Positions 17,670-27,516 are shown, counted from the stretch's first letter. The stretch is 55,432 bases of DNA from Deltaproteobacteria bacterium (GCA_021777225.1 JAJYDQ010000021.1:1-55432), one strand, 5' to 3'. Numbers and translations: made by a program. Notes: generated by a model not told the origin, from the sequence alone.

Positions 17670-19374
17670 GTGTTTGTCACATTCAGCTTATGCCGAGATT
17701 TATGGGCCGACGGTGGGTGATCGATTGCGTCTAGGTGACACGGACCTCATTATTGAGGTCGAGAAGGATTTCACCGTATATGGAGATGAATGTAAATTCG
17801 GCGGGGGAAAAGTTCTGCGTGACGGAATGGGACAAGCATCTGGAGTATCTGACAATGACGCATTAGACTCGGTGATTACCAATGCGCTCGTAATCGATCA
17901 TTCAGGAATATTCAAGGCGGATGTTGGTATAAAAAACGGGCTCATTGCCGGGATCGGCAAAGCCGGGAATCCTCATATAATGTCCGGTGTTGACCCCGAC
18001 TTAATTGTAGGGGTCACTACGGAAGCCATAGCAGGCGAAGGACTTATATTGACTGCGGGCGGAATTGATAGCCATGTCCATTTTATCTGTCCCCAACAGA
18101 TTCATGAAGCGTTGGCGTCAGGCCTGACGACCATGATTGGGGGCGGAACAGGACCTGCCACTGGAACGAACGCTACCACTTGTACTCCAGGTAGTAACCA
18201 TATTAAAATGATGCTGAGGTCGACAGACGCTTTCCCTCTTAACTTCGGCTTCATGGGAAAGGGAAATTCCTCCCGGACTGCGGGACTCATCGAACAGATT
18301 GAAGCTGGCGCGATGGGTCTAAAACTTCATGAAGATTGGGGAACGACCCCTGCTGTTATTGACGCCAGTCTAATTGTCGCCGACAAATATGACATTCAGG
18401 TCGCAATCCACACAGATACTTTGAATGAATCAGGTTTTGTGGAACATACAATGGCTGCGTTCAAAAATAGAACCATACACACATTTCATACTGAAGGAGC
18501 GGGTGGTGGACACGCTCCTGACATTATCAGGTTGTGTGGTGAGCCCAATGTACTGCCGAGTTCCACAAATCCTACACGCCCATTCACAATTAATACGCTT
18601 GATGAACATTTGGACATGTTGTTGGTGTGTCATCACCTGGACCAGAATATACCTGAAGATATTGCTTTTGCCGAAAGCCGTATTCGTGGTGAAACCATTG
18701 CAGCGGAAGATATATTGCACGATTTGGGCGCCATATCCATGATGTCTTCGGATTCCCAGGCGATGGGACGCATTGGCGAAGTTATTTGCCGCACGTGGCA
18801 GACTGCCCATAAAATGAAGATTCAACGCGGCGCGCTTAAAGAAGACACGGGGAGAAACGACAATTTCAGGGTAAGACGTTACATTGCCAAATACACAATC
18901 AATCCTGCTATCGCTAACGGGATATCGAACCATGTGGGTTCTGTTGAAAAAGGGAAACTCGCGGATTTGGTTCTGTGGAAGCCGGAATTTTTTGGGGTAA
19001 AGCCCGAAATGGTAGTCAAGGGCGGTGTCATCGTCGAGGCTCAGATGGGGGACCCGAACGCGTCCATTCCAACTCCGCAGCCGTACTTCTCCAGACCTAT
19101 GTTCGGGGCCTTTGGTTCGACCGCAAAAAACAACTCGCTTGCCTTCGTATCCAGAGCAGCGATGAATTATGTAAAAGAACGGTACGACCTTGTAAAGAAT
19201 ATAGTGGGGGTTACAAATTGTCGAAATATAGGGAAAAAGGACCTGATTCTGAATGATATTTGCCCGGAGATCGTTGTAGATCCCGAGTCATATAAAGTTT
19301 TTGCCGACGGCGTCCATCTTCGTTGCGAACCGGCGTCTGAATTACCGCTAACGCAAATGTATCATCTGTTTTAG
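17662..19374 (+). CDS. ureC: Urease alpha (catalytic) subunit
   Basis: UreC hydrolyses urea to ammonia and carbamate with a di-nickel centre. All active-site residues are present at a constant +4 offset from the Klebsiella enzyme: His138 and His140 ([10 protein letters not shown]), the carbamylated Lys221 and His223 (GLKLHEDWG), His250 (AIHTDTLNE), His276 ([15 protein letters not shown]), the flap CHHLD (Cys323, His324) and Asp364 ([11 protein letters not shown]). Length is 570 residues, normal. Its start overlaps ureAB by eight bases, typical of coupled translation. The intact active site says the enzyme is functional once nickel is inserted. Confidence 0.98.
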   Translation: MSKCLSHSAYAEIYGPTVGDRLRLGDTDLIIEVEKDFTVYGDECKFGGGKVLRDGMGQASGVSDNDALDSVITNALVIDHSGIFKADVGIKNGLIAGIGKAGNPHIMSGVDPDLIVGVTTEAIAGEGLILTAGGIDSHVHFICPQQIHEALASGLTTMIGGGTGPATGTNATTCTPGSNHIKMMLRSTDAFPLNFGFMGKGNSSRTAGLIEQIEAGAMGLKLHEDWGTTPAVIDASLIVADKYDIQVAIHTDTLNESGFVEHTMAAFKNRTIHTFHTEGAGGGHAPDIIRLCGEPNVLPSSTNPTRPFTINTLDEHLDMLLVCHHLDQNIPEDIAFAESRIRGETIAAEDILHDLGAISMMSSDSQAMGRIGEVICRTWQTAHKMKIQRGALKEDTGRNDNFRVRRYIAKYTINPAIANGISNHVGSVEKGKLADLVLWKPEFFGVKPEMVVKGGVIVEAQMGDPNASIPTPQPYFSRPMFGAFGSTAKNNSLAFVSRAAMNYVKERYDLVKNIVGVTNCRNIGKKDLILNDICPEIVVDPESYKVFADGVHLRCEPASELPLTQMYHLF

Positions 19375-19429
19375 TGTGTTGTCGAACTGGATTTGATTGT
19401 TTGGATTTTGTAAACAGGGCCTTTGGGTC

Positions 19430-20125
19430 ATGAATCAACAAGAGTCATACTTACCGGATATACGCTTGTTCCAAGTCACGGATTCAGCTTTTCCGTCGGG
19501 AAGCTTCGCCTTCTCTTACGGCCTTGAGAGCATGGCCAAACTTGGACGCATCAGAGATGTGGCGGATTTCAGAAAATATATGTTCAATGTTTTGACCCAA
19601 ATATCCCGTAGCGAAATGCCATTCGTTAATAGCGGATACAACAGCGCTTTAGAATTTCGTCAATCCCTGGCCCCTGTTATGGAGATGCTGGACGCATTCA
19701 TTACAATTCCATGCCTTCACAAGGCGAGTATTATGCAAGGAAAGGTCCTGCTGCAGGTTATGAAAATGGTTTACCCAGAACATGACTTTGTGGATGTTGT
19801 GAGTTGGTTCCAGCTCAATGAGTTGTCCACTCATTATGCTCCGTTATTCGGGATCGTATGTAGAGTCATTGGATTTACCCACAGGGAAACCCTATCCGCC
19901 TATGCGTATATCTCCCTACGTGATCAGATCAGCGCTGCAATAAAGCTCGGAATGTTCGGGCCACATAAGGCTCAGGGAATTCTCCAGGAAGTCTTGCGTA
20001 ATGTTAGTGCAGAAATTAACTTGGTCAAGAAACTTGAATACTATGAAGCCTACAGAATAGCTTTAGCGCTTGAAATCGCCCAGGCGAATCATCCTGGACT
20101 TTATAGCCGCCTGTTTCAGAACTAG
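19430..20125 (+). CDS. ureF: Urease accessory protein UreF
   Basis: UreF sits between UreD and UreG in the urease activation complex and stimulates faithful nickel delivery. This all-helical 231-residue protein has the family opening LFQVTDSAFPSGSFAFSYGL with the conserved PSG, then LHKASIMQGKVLLQV in place of the usual AR/GR-rich stretch, and the C-terminal DQISAAIKLGMFGPHKAQGI segment. A TTG-initiated extension to 19397 is possible, but the ATG at 19430 matches family length. It follows ureC by 55 bases and precedes ureG by 30. No ureE lies between, where it is often found. Confidence 0.93.
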   Translation: MNQQESYLPDIRLFQVTDSAFPSGSFAFSYGLESMAKLGRIRDVADFRKYMFNVLTQISRSEMPFVNSGYNSALEFRQSLAPVMEMLDAFITIPCLHKASIMQGKVLLQVMKMVYPEHDFVDVVSWFQLNELSTHYAPLFGIVCRVIGFTHRETLSAYAYISLRDQISAAIKLGMFGPHKAQGILQEVLRNVSAEINLVKKLEYYEAYRIALALEIAQANHPGLYSRLFQN

Positions 20126-20155
20126 GACAATTGAGGAACCGAACAGGAGAGTGCA

Positions 20156-20941
20156 ATGGGAGAACATCGCAACGGACTTGGAGCAGGTCCTAATGTCCAT
20201 GAAACTAATACTCATCACCACGGTGGAATGAGACATTCCCATGAGCGGTTCCCTTCGCCTGGTCAATTTCATCTGCAGGGACAGATGTTATCTACGAGAA
20301 ACTTTTCAGATCGAGCATTCACGGTTGGGATAGGTGGCCCTGTCGGAAGTGGAAAAACAGCGTTATTACATTCCCTGTGCAAAGAAATGCGTGATGAATA
20401 TAGTATCGGTGTTGTGACCAACGACATTTTTACAAGAGAGGACGCTGAATTTCTGATTCGGAGCAATGCTGTTGAACACGACAGAATTATCGCTGTGGAG
20501 ACCGGTGGTTGTCCTCACGCCGCCATACGTGATGACATCAGCATGAACCTGTTTGCCCTTGAAGAGCTTATGTCGAAATTCAAAGGCAAGATTGACATAT
20601 TATTCCTTGAAAGTGGAGGAGACAATCTCGCCGCTCATTTCAGCCGAGAATTGGTTGATTTTTCAATTTACGTAATTGACGTTTCCGGTGGGGATAAGAT
20701 CCCACGAAAAGGTGGACCGGGGATAACACAGTCCGACCTTTTGGTTATTAACAAAATCGACCTGGCTGAAATGGTGGGCGCCGACCTGGATATCATGATA
20801 GCCGACGCGGCCAAAATGCGAGGCGCTGGGGAAACAATACTTACTTGCATGAAGGATCGCAGAGGCGTTGCGAAAGTAATAGAAGTTATTTTGGACGCAA
20901 GCCAAGCCCTGGTCAAAAAACACGCTAATTCGAAAACTTGA
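20156..20941 (+). CDS. ureG: Urease accessory GTPase UreG with His-rich N-terminus
   Basis: UreG is the SIMIBI-class GTPase that powers nickel insertion into urease. The P-loop is [10 protein letters not shown] (residues 60-69), followed by the nickel-binding CPH motif in [13 protein letters not shown], then [12 protein letters not shown] and the guanine motif NKID. The first 44 residues are an extra tail with eight histidines (His4, 15, 20, 21, 22, 27, 29, 39), including an HHH run and RHSH. Similar tails occur in some UreGs and in HypB and are thought to store nickel. Because no ureE is present, the tail may substitute for it. CAGGAG precedes the ATG. The stop lies 7 bases from the convergent urtE stop. 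Confidence 0.96.
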   Translation: MGEHRNGLGAGPNVHETNTHHHGGMRHSHERFPSPGQFHLQGQMLSTRNFSDRAFTVGIGGPVGSGKTALLHSLCKEMRDEYSIGVVTNDIFTREDAEFLIRSNAVEHDRIIAVETGGCPHAAIRDDISMNLFALEELMSKFKGKIDILFLESGGDNLAAHFSRELVDFSIYVIDVSGGDKIPRKGGPGITQSDLLVINKIDLAEMVGADLDIMIADAAKMRGAGETILTCMKDRRGVAKVIEVILDASQALVKKHANSKT

Positions 20942-20948
20942 TATTCGC

Positions 20949-21644
20949 CTATACCTGAAGATGTTTTGTAACCAGGTTTTCAGTCAATTCTTCGGTGATT
21001 CCATCGGCTACAACCGTACCGCGATTCATAATGTAGAACCTGTTTCCGAATTCCTTAACGAAATCTAGGAACTGCTCTACAATAACTACCGCCACATCCT
21101 TTTCTGAAACTAGAGTTCGGAGAACATCACCGATTTTCTCAATAATATTCGGTTGAATCCCTTCGGTAGGTTCGTCCAGCAATATAACTTTTGGTTCACC
21201 GACCAAAGCTCGAGCTATGGCAAGCTGTTGCTGCTGCCCTCCAGAGAGGTCACCACCGCAACGTCTGGACATTGTCTTTAATATGGGGAAGAGATTATAA
21301 ACTTCATCAGGAATGTTCCTCTTTCGATCTTCCCGAGCTTCCAAGCCAACACGCAGGTTTTCCTCGACTGTCAGCTTTGGAAAAATGTGACGGCCTTGTG
21401 GAACCAAAGCTAACCCTGCCTTTGCCCTTCTATTGGCGGGAAAATGAGTTACGTCCCTACCAGTAAGCCATATTTTACCCGAATTTGTCTGAAGTGTGCC
21501 CATTATGTTTTTCATGAGCGTTGTTTTTCCTACACCGTTTCGCCCCATGACACAGGTGATCTGCTTGGGTTCCATCAACATGTTCACCTGGTGTAGGGTC
21601 TTGATTTCGCCGTATGCAAAAGAGAGGTTTTCAATTCTTAGCAT
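20949..21644 (-). CDS. urtE: Urea ABC transporter ATP-binding protein UrtE
   Basis: This 231-residue cytoplasmic ATPase is of the LivF/UrtE type. It has Walker A GRNGVGKTT (about residues 34-42), the ABC signature LSGGQQQQLAIARAL, Walker B VILLDEPTEGIQP and the His switch in VVIVEQ, where the usual His is replaced by Gln as in this subfamily. It is the last gene of the urtABCDE operon, starting only two bases after urtD ends. With UrtD it powers urea uptake by the UrtBC membrane channel. The gene ends tail to tail with ureG. Confidence 0.94.
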   Translation of the reverse strand: MLRIENLSFAYGEIKTLHQVNMLMEPKQITCVMGRNGVGKTTLMKNIMGTLQTNSGKIWLTGRDVTHFPANRRAKAGLALVPQGRHIFPKLTVEENLRVGLEAREDRKRNIPDEVYNLFPILKTMSRRCGGDLSGGQQQQLAIARALVGEPKVILLDEPTEGIQPNIIEKIGDVLRTLVSEKDVAVVIVEQFLDFVKEFGNRFYIMNRGTVVADGITEELTENLVTKHLQV

Positions 21645-21646
21645 TA

Positions 21647-22432
21647 CTATGATCTTCCAAGGTATGCTTTGACGACTTCGTCGTTTTGTCTCAATTCGTC
21701 GAGCTTTCCCTCCGCAAGGAGCCTTCCTTCATTCATTACAGTAACGTAGGAATTTAGTCTCCGGACAAATTCCATATCATGTTCTATGACTATGATGGTG
21801 TGTTGTCCCTTCAACTCAAGGAGCAGCTCAGCAGTTATTTCAGTTTCTCTATCCGTAAGGCCTGCGGCCGGTTCATCCACCAGTAACAGTTTGGGTTCAG
21901 CGAGTATCAACATACTGAGGGCAAGCCACTGTCGTTTGCCGTGACTCAAATACCGTGCCTGAACGTTAATTTCATCGGCAAGACTTACCCTCTCAAGAAT
22001 AGATGTTATTCGTTCCTTTTCTCTATTGGTTTCTTTTAGCCAGAGATTTGAAAATACAGACTTTGCTCGTGGCAGGGCGAGGTCCATGTTTTCCCAGACG
22101 GTAAGACTGTCGAAAACTGTGGGGGTTTGAAACTTCCTCCCTACACCCATGCCGGCAATTTCCACATCACCGGCCTGGATGATATCAAGACCCCCGACGT
22201 AAACCCTTCCGGACGTAAGAGGGGTTTTCCCGCTGATGACGTCGCATAGGGTTGTTTTTCCTGCGCCGTTCGGTCCGATAATAACACGCAGTTCGTTATA
22301 ATATACTCCTAACTCTTCAATATCCAGCGCCTTGAAACCGTCAAAAACTACTACCGCGTCCTTCAAATACACCTGATAGGAGCTGATCTTATCTATGGGA
22401 ACGATACTGCTAATGTTCAGTGACTGGCTCAT
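21647..22432 (-). CDS. urtD: Urea ABC transporter ATP-binding protein UrtD
   Basis: This is the second ATPase of the urea importer (LivG/UrtD type). Walker A is IIGPNGAGKTTLCDVI, the signature is LSHGKRQWLALSMLI, the variant characteristic of UrtD where most transporters have LSGG, and Walker B is LLLVDEPAAGLTDRE with the switch VIEHDME. The open frame extends to 22450, but the ATG at 22432 has a G-rich Shine-Dalgarno (GGGGGGA) about 9 bases upstream, giving 261 residues. The start overlaps the end of urtC by 23 bases, indicating coupled translation. Confidence 0.94.
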   Translation of the reverse strand: MSQSLNISSIVPIDKISSYQVYLKDAVVVFDGFKALDIEELGVYYNELRVIIGPNGAGKTTLCDVISGKTPLTSGRVYVGGLDIIQAGDVEIAGMGVGRKFQTPTVFDSLTVWENMDLALPRAKSVFSNLWLKETNREKERITSILERVSLADEINVQARYLSHGKRQWLALSMLILAEPKLLLVDEPAAGLTDRETEITAELLLELKGQHTIIVIEHDMEFVRRLNSYVTVMNEGRLLAEGKLDELRQNDEVVKAYLGRS

Positions 22433-23861
22433 AATATTTCCCCCCGGCATGCCGGAAAACGTTTATGCGACTTAAGACTCCTGCACCAGCAAGTACAATG
22501 AACAATATGTAGTACTTCAGAGGCATCCCCATCCATGTGATTCGCATGGCCTCCGGCATAAGGCCTAGGGCTTCTATGCCGAAGAAAAAAGTTATTGCCG
22601 CCAACACAATCCCTGAAGGGTTCAGACTTCGGATTACGAGGATCGACATCGTTACACATGCGATCAACGCCGTCAGATGGTATGGAACGTAGAGCCCCCA
22701 GCTAGACTTGTCAAACAGAAGGGCCGTCAATCCAACCACCATAGCCGAAAAAATCCCTGAGACGCGAGCCCCTGAAGCTACATTTTGTTCAAATCTGTCC
22801 CAGAGCCCAACCAGACCACTAGGGAAGAACAGCACAACAGCCATGAACATGCCCCCCTCAATGAACGGCCATGTCTTTGGCATGTCCGACGTTGTTATTG
22901 AATATGCGTAATTTACCAAGAGAGCCCCGGCCATTGCCCCCCATAGACGACCACGTCCGCCTAATGCCACCCATATGATCATCCAGATTGAATCTTCAAC
23001 CCTCATAATATTTGGTGTAATGATACCATTTTGAGGCACGTAAAGAACGCCTCCGGTAGCGGCAAAAATCGCCGCTGTGGCGAAAGCGAACAACTTAATA
23101 GACTGTGGGCGATAGGCCATAAAATTGAGCAACATCTCCTTGTCTCTCACCGCTACCAGCAAACGCCCCAGTCGACTGCCAGAAATGTATTTCGCCCCAA
23201 AGAATAGCAGGACAAGCATAGAAACAGTAATTAGATAGAAAAACAGGACCCAGCCAAGGTCTCTATTGAATGCGGGATTGAAATTGGTCAATCCATTTGT
23301 GCCGCCTAAGAGCATTTCATTCCTGCAAAATAACAGAAATGCGCCCCATGCGACAGCTTGGGTTATGATAGAGAAATAGACACCTTTGACTCGACTTCTG
23401 AACACGGTAAATCCAAAAACGGAGGCAATAATTGCCGGAATCAGAATTGCCATAACCAAAGCAAAGGATAGAGAGGAAAAATGCGTCCACCAGCCTGGCA
23501 ACGTATCTACATTATTGAAGAAAAAGAACTGCGGAATATTATGGTATTCTGGGCGAACGTTACCACCACCTTCAGGTAAACTTAAATGCATAGCCATCGC
23601 ATAGCCGCCAAGACAGAAAAACAAAGCCTGACAAAGGCTTAACAAGCCTGTATATCCCCACAACAAATCGATTCCTAGCGCTACGACGGCAAAACATAGA
23701 TATCGTCCCAGCTTGTTGATATTTGTCACGTCTACCAAGCCAAACCAGCCGAGAAAGGGTATGACGACAAAGAAAAAGGCCAATACACCGAGAGCGGTTT
23801 TTTTCCTGAAGACCCTCAACAACTCTGTTCCGTCAAATGTCATTAGTTCCTGGTTCTTCAT
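22410..23861 (-). CDS. urtC: Urea ABC transporter permease UrtC with C-terminal membrane extension
   Basis: UrtC is one of two membrane subunits of the urea importer. The core (about residues 1-365) matches LivM/UrtC permeases: FAVVALGIDLLWGYTGLLSL at about 58-77, FRSRVKGVYFSIITQAVAWG, and WMIIWVALGGRGRLWGAMAG near the end, then the usual terminus GLWDRFEQN. Beyond it, some 115 extra residues hold roughly four hydrophobic segments (for example FSAMVVGLTALLF, LTALIACVTMSILV, YILFIVLAGAGVL). Typical UrtC proteins are about 360-380 residues, so the 483-residue length is unusual. The tail might belong to a fused small membrane protein. An internal ATG six codons in is an alternative start. Confidence 0.92.
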   Translation of the reverse strand: MKNQELMTFDGTELLRVFRKKTALGVLAFFFVVIPFLGWFGLVDVTNINKLGRYLCFAVVALGIDLLWGYTGLLSLCQALFFCLGGYAMAMHLSLPEGGGNVRPEYHNIPQFFFFNNVDTLPGWWTHFSSLSFALVMAILIPAIIASVFGFTVFRSRVKGVYFSIITQAVAWGAFLLFCRNEMLLGGTNGLTNFNPAFNRDLGWVLFFYLITVSMLVLLFFGAKYISGSRLGRLLVAVRDKEMLLNFMAYRPQSIKLFAFATAAIFAATGGVLYVPQNGIITPNIMRVEDSIWMIIWVALGGRGRLWGAMAGALLVNYAYSITTSDMPKTWPFIEGGMFMAVVLFFPSGLVGLWDRFEQNVASGARVSGIFSAMVVGLTALLFDKSSWGLYVPYHLTALIACVTMSILVIRSLNPSGIVLAAITFFFGIEALGLMPEAMRITWMGMPLKYYILFIVLAGAGVLSRINVFRHAGGKYYEPVTEH

Positions 23862-23870
23862 TTTTTAGAC

Positions 23871-25538
23871 CTATTCATCCACCAGACGACCTTTGGAGGG
23901 GAATAGGCCAGCCGGCCGCCATTGAAGAAAAACAATTATCATACCTAAAACCAGGGCTTTTCCGTAAACTGCCTGGAGAAAAGGCTCGATAAATTTGGTG
24001 AGGAAACCAAGGCCCACTCCGCCGATGATAACACCCGCCAATTTTCCAAGTCCTCCCAGGACGACTACCATAAAGCTGTCAACAACGTAGCCCTGTCCCA
24101 TGCTAGGGTTAATCTTGTCATAAAGCGGAATGACGCACCCTGCTAATCCTGCCAGGCCCGTCCCCAGCGCAAATGTCAATCCATCCACTCTCCGTGTCGG
24201 GACCCCTAAACTTGACGATGTTTCGCGATCTTGCACAGTGGAACGTAAGAGCAAGCCTAGTTTAGTCTTTTGAACAATCATATAAAAAAGGAGAGTACAT
24301 AGGGCGCAAAAGATAATGATAAACAGGCGGTTAATAGGAAACACCAGGTCTGTAGAAACTTCCCAACTACCATTCAACCATTCTGGAGGAGTTAGTGAGA
24401 GAGTGTCTCCAAAAAGAACCCTTACAGACTGTATTAGAACCAGGCTTAAACCCCATGTCGCCAACAGGGTTTCTAGCGGGCGACCGTACAGGTGCCTTAT
24501 AAGCGCCCATTCGCAGAATAGCCCTGCTAAGGCGCTTATTAGGAATGCGGCTGGAACGGCGCACAAAAAATAATAGTCAAATATTCCAGGAGGAAGGTAC
24601 CTTTTGAAAATCTCGGAAACCACATAGGCGGTAAAGGCCCCCAGCATCATGAATTCGCCGTGCGCCATATTTATGACCCCCATTAGTCCGAAGATCACGG
24701 CCAGTCCAAGGGCCATAAGAACCAGAATGGAACCCAAAGATAATCCGGAAAATAGGTCCTGAATAAATCCTATTAACTTTTGATAACGATCTATTTTAGT
24801 CAGAGCGTCTTGGACAGCTATCATTATCTCCGGATCATCATCAGTTTTATCTGCCAAAGCGTGGCGAAGCGGTAAAGCCCCCCTAGCGCTGCCGGTTTCA
24901 CCTAAAAATCGCGCGGCCTGAAGTTTTTCGGATTTAGAACCATGAGTGATCCGTATTGCAGCAAGAGATTCGGCAAGAGCGTCTGAAATCCTCTTTTCAG
25001 GGTTGGCCTGCAACTGTTTTTGTAAGATTGGCGCCAATGTGGCGTCTGATCTGTCACCGGCAGCCACTATGGCGGCGATTCTTTTTTCCGTGTCAAAATG
25101 AGAAAGCGATAGTATCTTTATTAAATCCAAAACGGTTACACGTTCAGTCCGGTTCGCACGTATCATGGAAGACGAAAGATTTTCGGTGTAAATAGGCCTA
25201 CCGGTGGGATCCAGGACAGGTTTGCCTGTAAATACGTCCAATAAGGGATATTCTCTCCTGCCTTTTTCGACTTGAACTCTTGGCCCATAAATTACAAGCA
25301 GGCCGGATCGGTTCTCTAAAAGCCCGGAGATAAACGCTTCCAGAATAGGTATGATGGTCGCGTCACCCTCTTTCATCAAAGTCCCGTAAGACTGTTGACG
25401 AATGTTTTTATCGGAATCCCCAAGATTTATGAGCGCTTTACGCACAGATTCCGTCATTGCGTACGAAGTTATACTGCTTAATAAACACAAAAGAATTACG
25501 AGTGAAAAGACCGTGGAATTTTTATTCACGAGAAACAT
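23871..25538 (-). CDS. urtB: Urea ABC transporter permease UrtB
   Basis: This 555-residue protein has the UrtB layout: a signal sequence or first helix (about residues 10-28), a large N-terminal extracytoplasmic helical domain (about 30-255) that carries HEAT-like features such as ILQKQLQANPEKRISDALAE, then a LivH-type permease (about 265-550) with GLSLGSILVLMALGLAVIFG, INMAHGEFMMLGAF and GLGKLAGVIIGGVGLGF. Together with UrtC it forms the urea path. It ends 9 bases before urtC and begins about 80 bases after urtA. Length matches the family, which is longer than ordinary amino-acid LivH permeases because of the extra domain. Confidence 0.94.
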   Translation of the reverse strand: MFLVNKNSTVFSLVILLCLLSSITSYAMTESVRKALINLGDSDKNIRQQSYGTLMKEGDATIIPILEAFISGLLENRSGLLVIYGPRVQVEKGRREYPLLDVFTGKPVLDPTGRPIYTENLSSSMIRANRTERVTVLDLIKILSLSHFDTEKRIAAIVAAGDRSDATLAPILQKQLQANPEKRISDALAESLAAIRITHGSKSEKLQAARFLGETGSARGALPLRHALADKTDDDPEIMIAVQDALTKIDRYQKLIGFIQDLFSGLSLGSILVLMALGLAVIFGLMGVINMAHGEFMMLGAFTAYVVSEIFKRYLPPGIFDYYFLCAVPAAFLISALAGLFCEWALIRHLYGRPLETLLATWGLSLVLIQSVRVLFGDTLSLTPPEWLNGSWEVSTDLVFPINRLFIIIFCALCTLLFYMIVQKTKLGLLLRSTVQDRETSSSLGVPTRRVDGLTFALGTGLAGLAGCVIPLYDKINPSMGQGYVVDSFMVVVLGGLGKLAGVIIGGVGLGFLTKFIEPFLQAVYGKALVLGMIIVFLQWRPAGLFPSKGRLVDE

Positions 25539-25619
25539 GACGACCTATCCATCCCAAATTGTTCGGTTAAAGATGGGGCATTTCATTACGCCCCATCCCT
25601 TGATCCTGTTGAGCCAAGC

Positions 25620-26864
25620 CTATTTTTTCAAATAGCTACTAAATGCTTCGGGTTTAACAAGTCCCTTTGTTTGCCAGATGATGTCGAATTGGCCGTCAGG
25701 GCGTATTTCTCCGATGAGAACGGGCTTATATGTGTGATGATTCTTTTCATCCATTTGTTTGGGACCACCAGGAGCGTCGAATTTCATTCCCAAGACGGCT
25801 TCAGTGACTTTGGCAGGGTCAAAGGATTTGCATTTCTCTGCGGCCTTTTTCCATACGTAGACACCAAAATAGGCGGCTTCAATAGGGTCGTCGGTGACTC
25901 TCTTGTCCCCACCGGGAAGATTGTTTTTCTTGCAAAAGTCCTTAAAGTCTTTGACGAATTTTTTGTTCTCGGGTGTGTTTATACTCTGGAAATAGTTCCA
26001 CGCTGCAAGATGGCCTGAGAGAAATTCAGTCTCCATGGAACGGAGTTCGTCTTCCGCCACGGAAAAGGCCATAATGGGGCACTTATCGGCAGTAAGCTTT
26101 TGATTTGCGAATTCTTTGTAGAAAGGCACATTTGAATCACCGTTAATGGTTGAAAGGACACAAGCGTCTCCAGCTTCTGAAAATTTCTTAATTTTCCCAA
26201 CAATTGTCTGATAGTCAGCATGTCCGAATGGAGTATATTCCTCCACGATGTTTTGTTTAGGAACGCCCTTGGCCAGCAAAAAGGCTTTAAGTATCTTGTT
26301 GGCAGTGCGCGGAAATACGTAATCGGTGCCCAAGAGGTAAAATTTCTTTTTTGAACCGCCTTCAGGGCTCATGAGATATTCCGCAGCCGGAATAAGCTGT
26401 TGGTTTGGGGTGGCCCCGGTATAAAATATATCGGGGCTCTGTTCTTCGCCCTCGTACTGAACAGGATAGAATAGCAACCCTTTATTGGCTTCGAAAACAG
26501 GCAGTACGGATTTGCGGCTAACCGAAGTCCAACAACCGAAAACTACGGCAACCTTGTCTTTCAGGAGTAATTCTTTGGCCTTTTCCGCGAAGAGATCCCA
26601 ATTTGAGGCTGGATCAACGACAACGGGCACGACTTTTTTGCCAAGAACGCCTCCTTTAGCGTTTATTTCATCGATGGCCATTAAGACCACATCTTTTAGG
26701 GATGTTTCTGAAATTGCCATTGTTCCGGTAAGGCTATGTAAAATTCCGACTTTGACCTCTCCCTCGGCCCATGTTTTTGTTGGGTTCAAGAAAATCAATG
26801 TCGAAAGAGACAAAGCTAAGACAGATACCCAAAAGTTCGGTCTGTAAAAAGTTGATTTTTCCAT
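25620..26864 (-). CDS. urtA: Urea ABC transporter substrate-binding protein UrtA
   Basis: This is a 414-residue periplasmic urea-binding protein of the type I leucine-binding fold. A cleavable signal peptide covers about residues 1-33 (hydrophobic core VSVLALSLSTLIFL, site near TWAEGE). The mature protein begins VKVGILHSLTGTMAISETSL, the UrtA/AmiC-type start, and has VFGCWTSVSRKSVLPVFE and GLLFYPVQYEGEEQSP, which are hallmarks of urea binders. The GTG at 26879 is open, but GAGGA is 8 bases before the ATG at 26864. It is the first gene of the urt operon, with a long 650-base untranslated or regulatory region upstream. Confidence 0.95.
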   Translation of the reverse strand: MEKSTFYRPNFWVSVLALSLSTLIFLNPTKTWAEGEVKVGILHSLTGTMAISETSLKDVVLMAIDEINAKGGVLGKKVVPVVVDPASNWDLFAEKAKELLLKDKVAVVFGCWTSVSRKSVLPVFEANKGLLFYPVQYEGEEQSPDIFYTGATPNQQLIPAAEYLMSPEGGSKKKFYLLGTDYVFPRTANKILKAFLLAKGVPKQNIVEEYTPFGHADYQTIVGKIKKFSEAGDACVLSTINGDSNVPFYKEFANQKLTADKCPIMAFSVAEDELRSMETEFLSGHLAAWNYFQSINTPENKKFVKDFKDFCKKNNLPGGDKRVTDDPIEAAYFGVYVWKKAAEKCKSFDPAKVTEAVLGMKFDAPGGPKQMDEKNHHTYKPVLIGEIRPDGQFDIIWQTKGLVKPEAFSSYLKK

Positions 26865-27516
26865 GTTTCTTTTCCTCACTAGTTTGAAAATTCAAGACAT
26901 AGGCCAGGGGGCGATATTTTCTTTCCTGGCACATCCAAGACAAACTACACTGTATTGTCTCCGCCAATGACAGACACAGGAAAGATCGATCTCGGCGCCA
27001 CTTTTATCGAGACCCGCTTGACGTTTAGCTGATTCTAGAATCCTCAAAAACAAAGCCATTGCATGTTTGGCGCCATACAATTACATAGTCGATATTTGCT
27101 TAAATAGACTGGATTTTAATGAATATTGGCAATGAAGACTATGCGAAGGTAAAAGTGACGAAACTACAAAAAAGTACTAGAATGTATATTAAACCTACCA
27201 GAGCGTAAGAACAGTCTGGACAAAACGGTCTCTGAAAAAGCATCAAAGGATCTGTGGCCCTTCCTGCAACATTCCAACAAAAATTCCGCAGAAAGTGTAT
27301 AATATGATAAGTAAAAATGTCGTGGAACCCACGATAATAGGAATTTGATATTAATTTTAATACATTTAACAGACTGGACTTATTTAACGCATCTGGCTTT
27401 TTCCCAATGTATCAATCAAATTAGATTTGACTTATAAACGGAAGCCCTGTGCGGTTTTGATCTTTAAGGAAAACATCGCTTGATCAAGACCCAATTTATA
27501 TGAAGGGAATAAATTA
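26865..27516. other. Gene-free 650-base interval upstream of urtA
   Basis: This interval lies between the divergent urtA and radical SAM genes. Short frames on the minus strand (26892-27080) lack a Shine-Dalgarno and domain features and are not called. It must hold promoters for both sides. One sigma-54-like site for urtA is listed separately. A tiny CGTGG/CCACG dyad lies around 27320. No riboswitch or RNA gene was recognised. Confidence 0.5.
27060..27075 (-). promoter_or_regulatory. Possible sigma-54 promoter for the urt operon
   Basis: The minus strand reads TGGCGCCAAACATGCA. The invariant GG and GC of the -24/-12 elements are exactly 10 bases apart, although the match to TGGCACG-N4-TTGCA is partial. 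Transcription would start near 27048, about 185 bases before urtA. Nitrogen control of urea uptake through sigma-54 is known in other bacteria. The match could be chance. Confidence 0.3.

Noticed and set aside
26892-27080. Minus-strand 62-residue frame with several cysteines upstream of urtA
   Set aside because: No ribosome-binding site, no recognisable motif, and it overlaps another weak frame; treated as non-coding.
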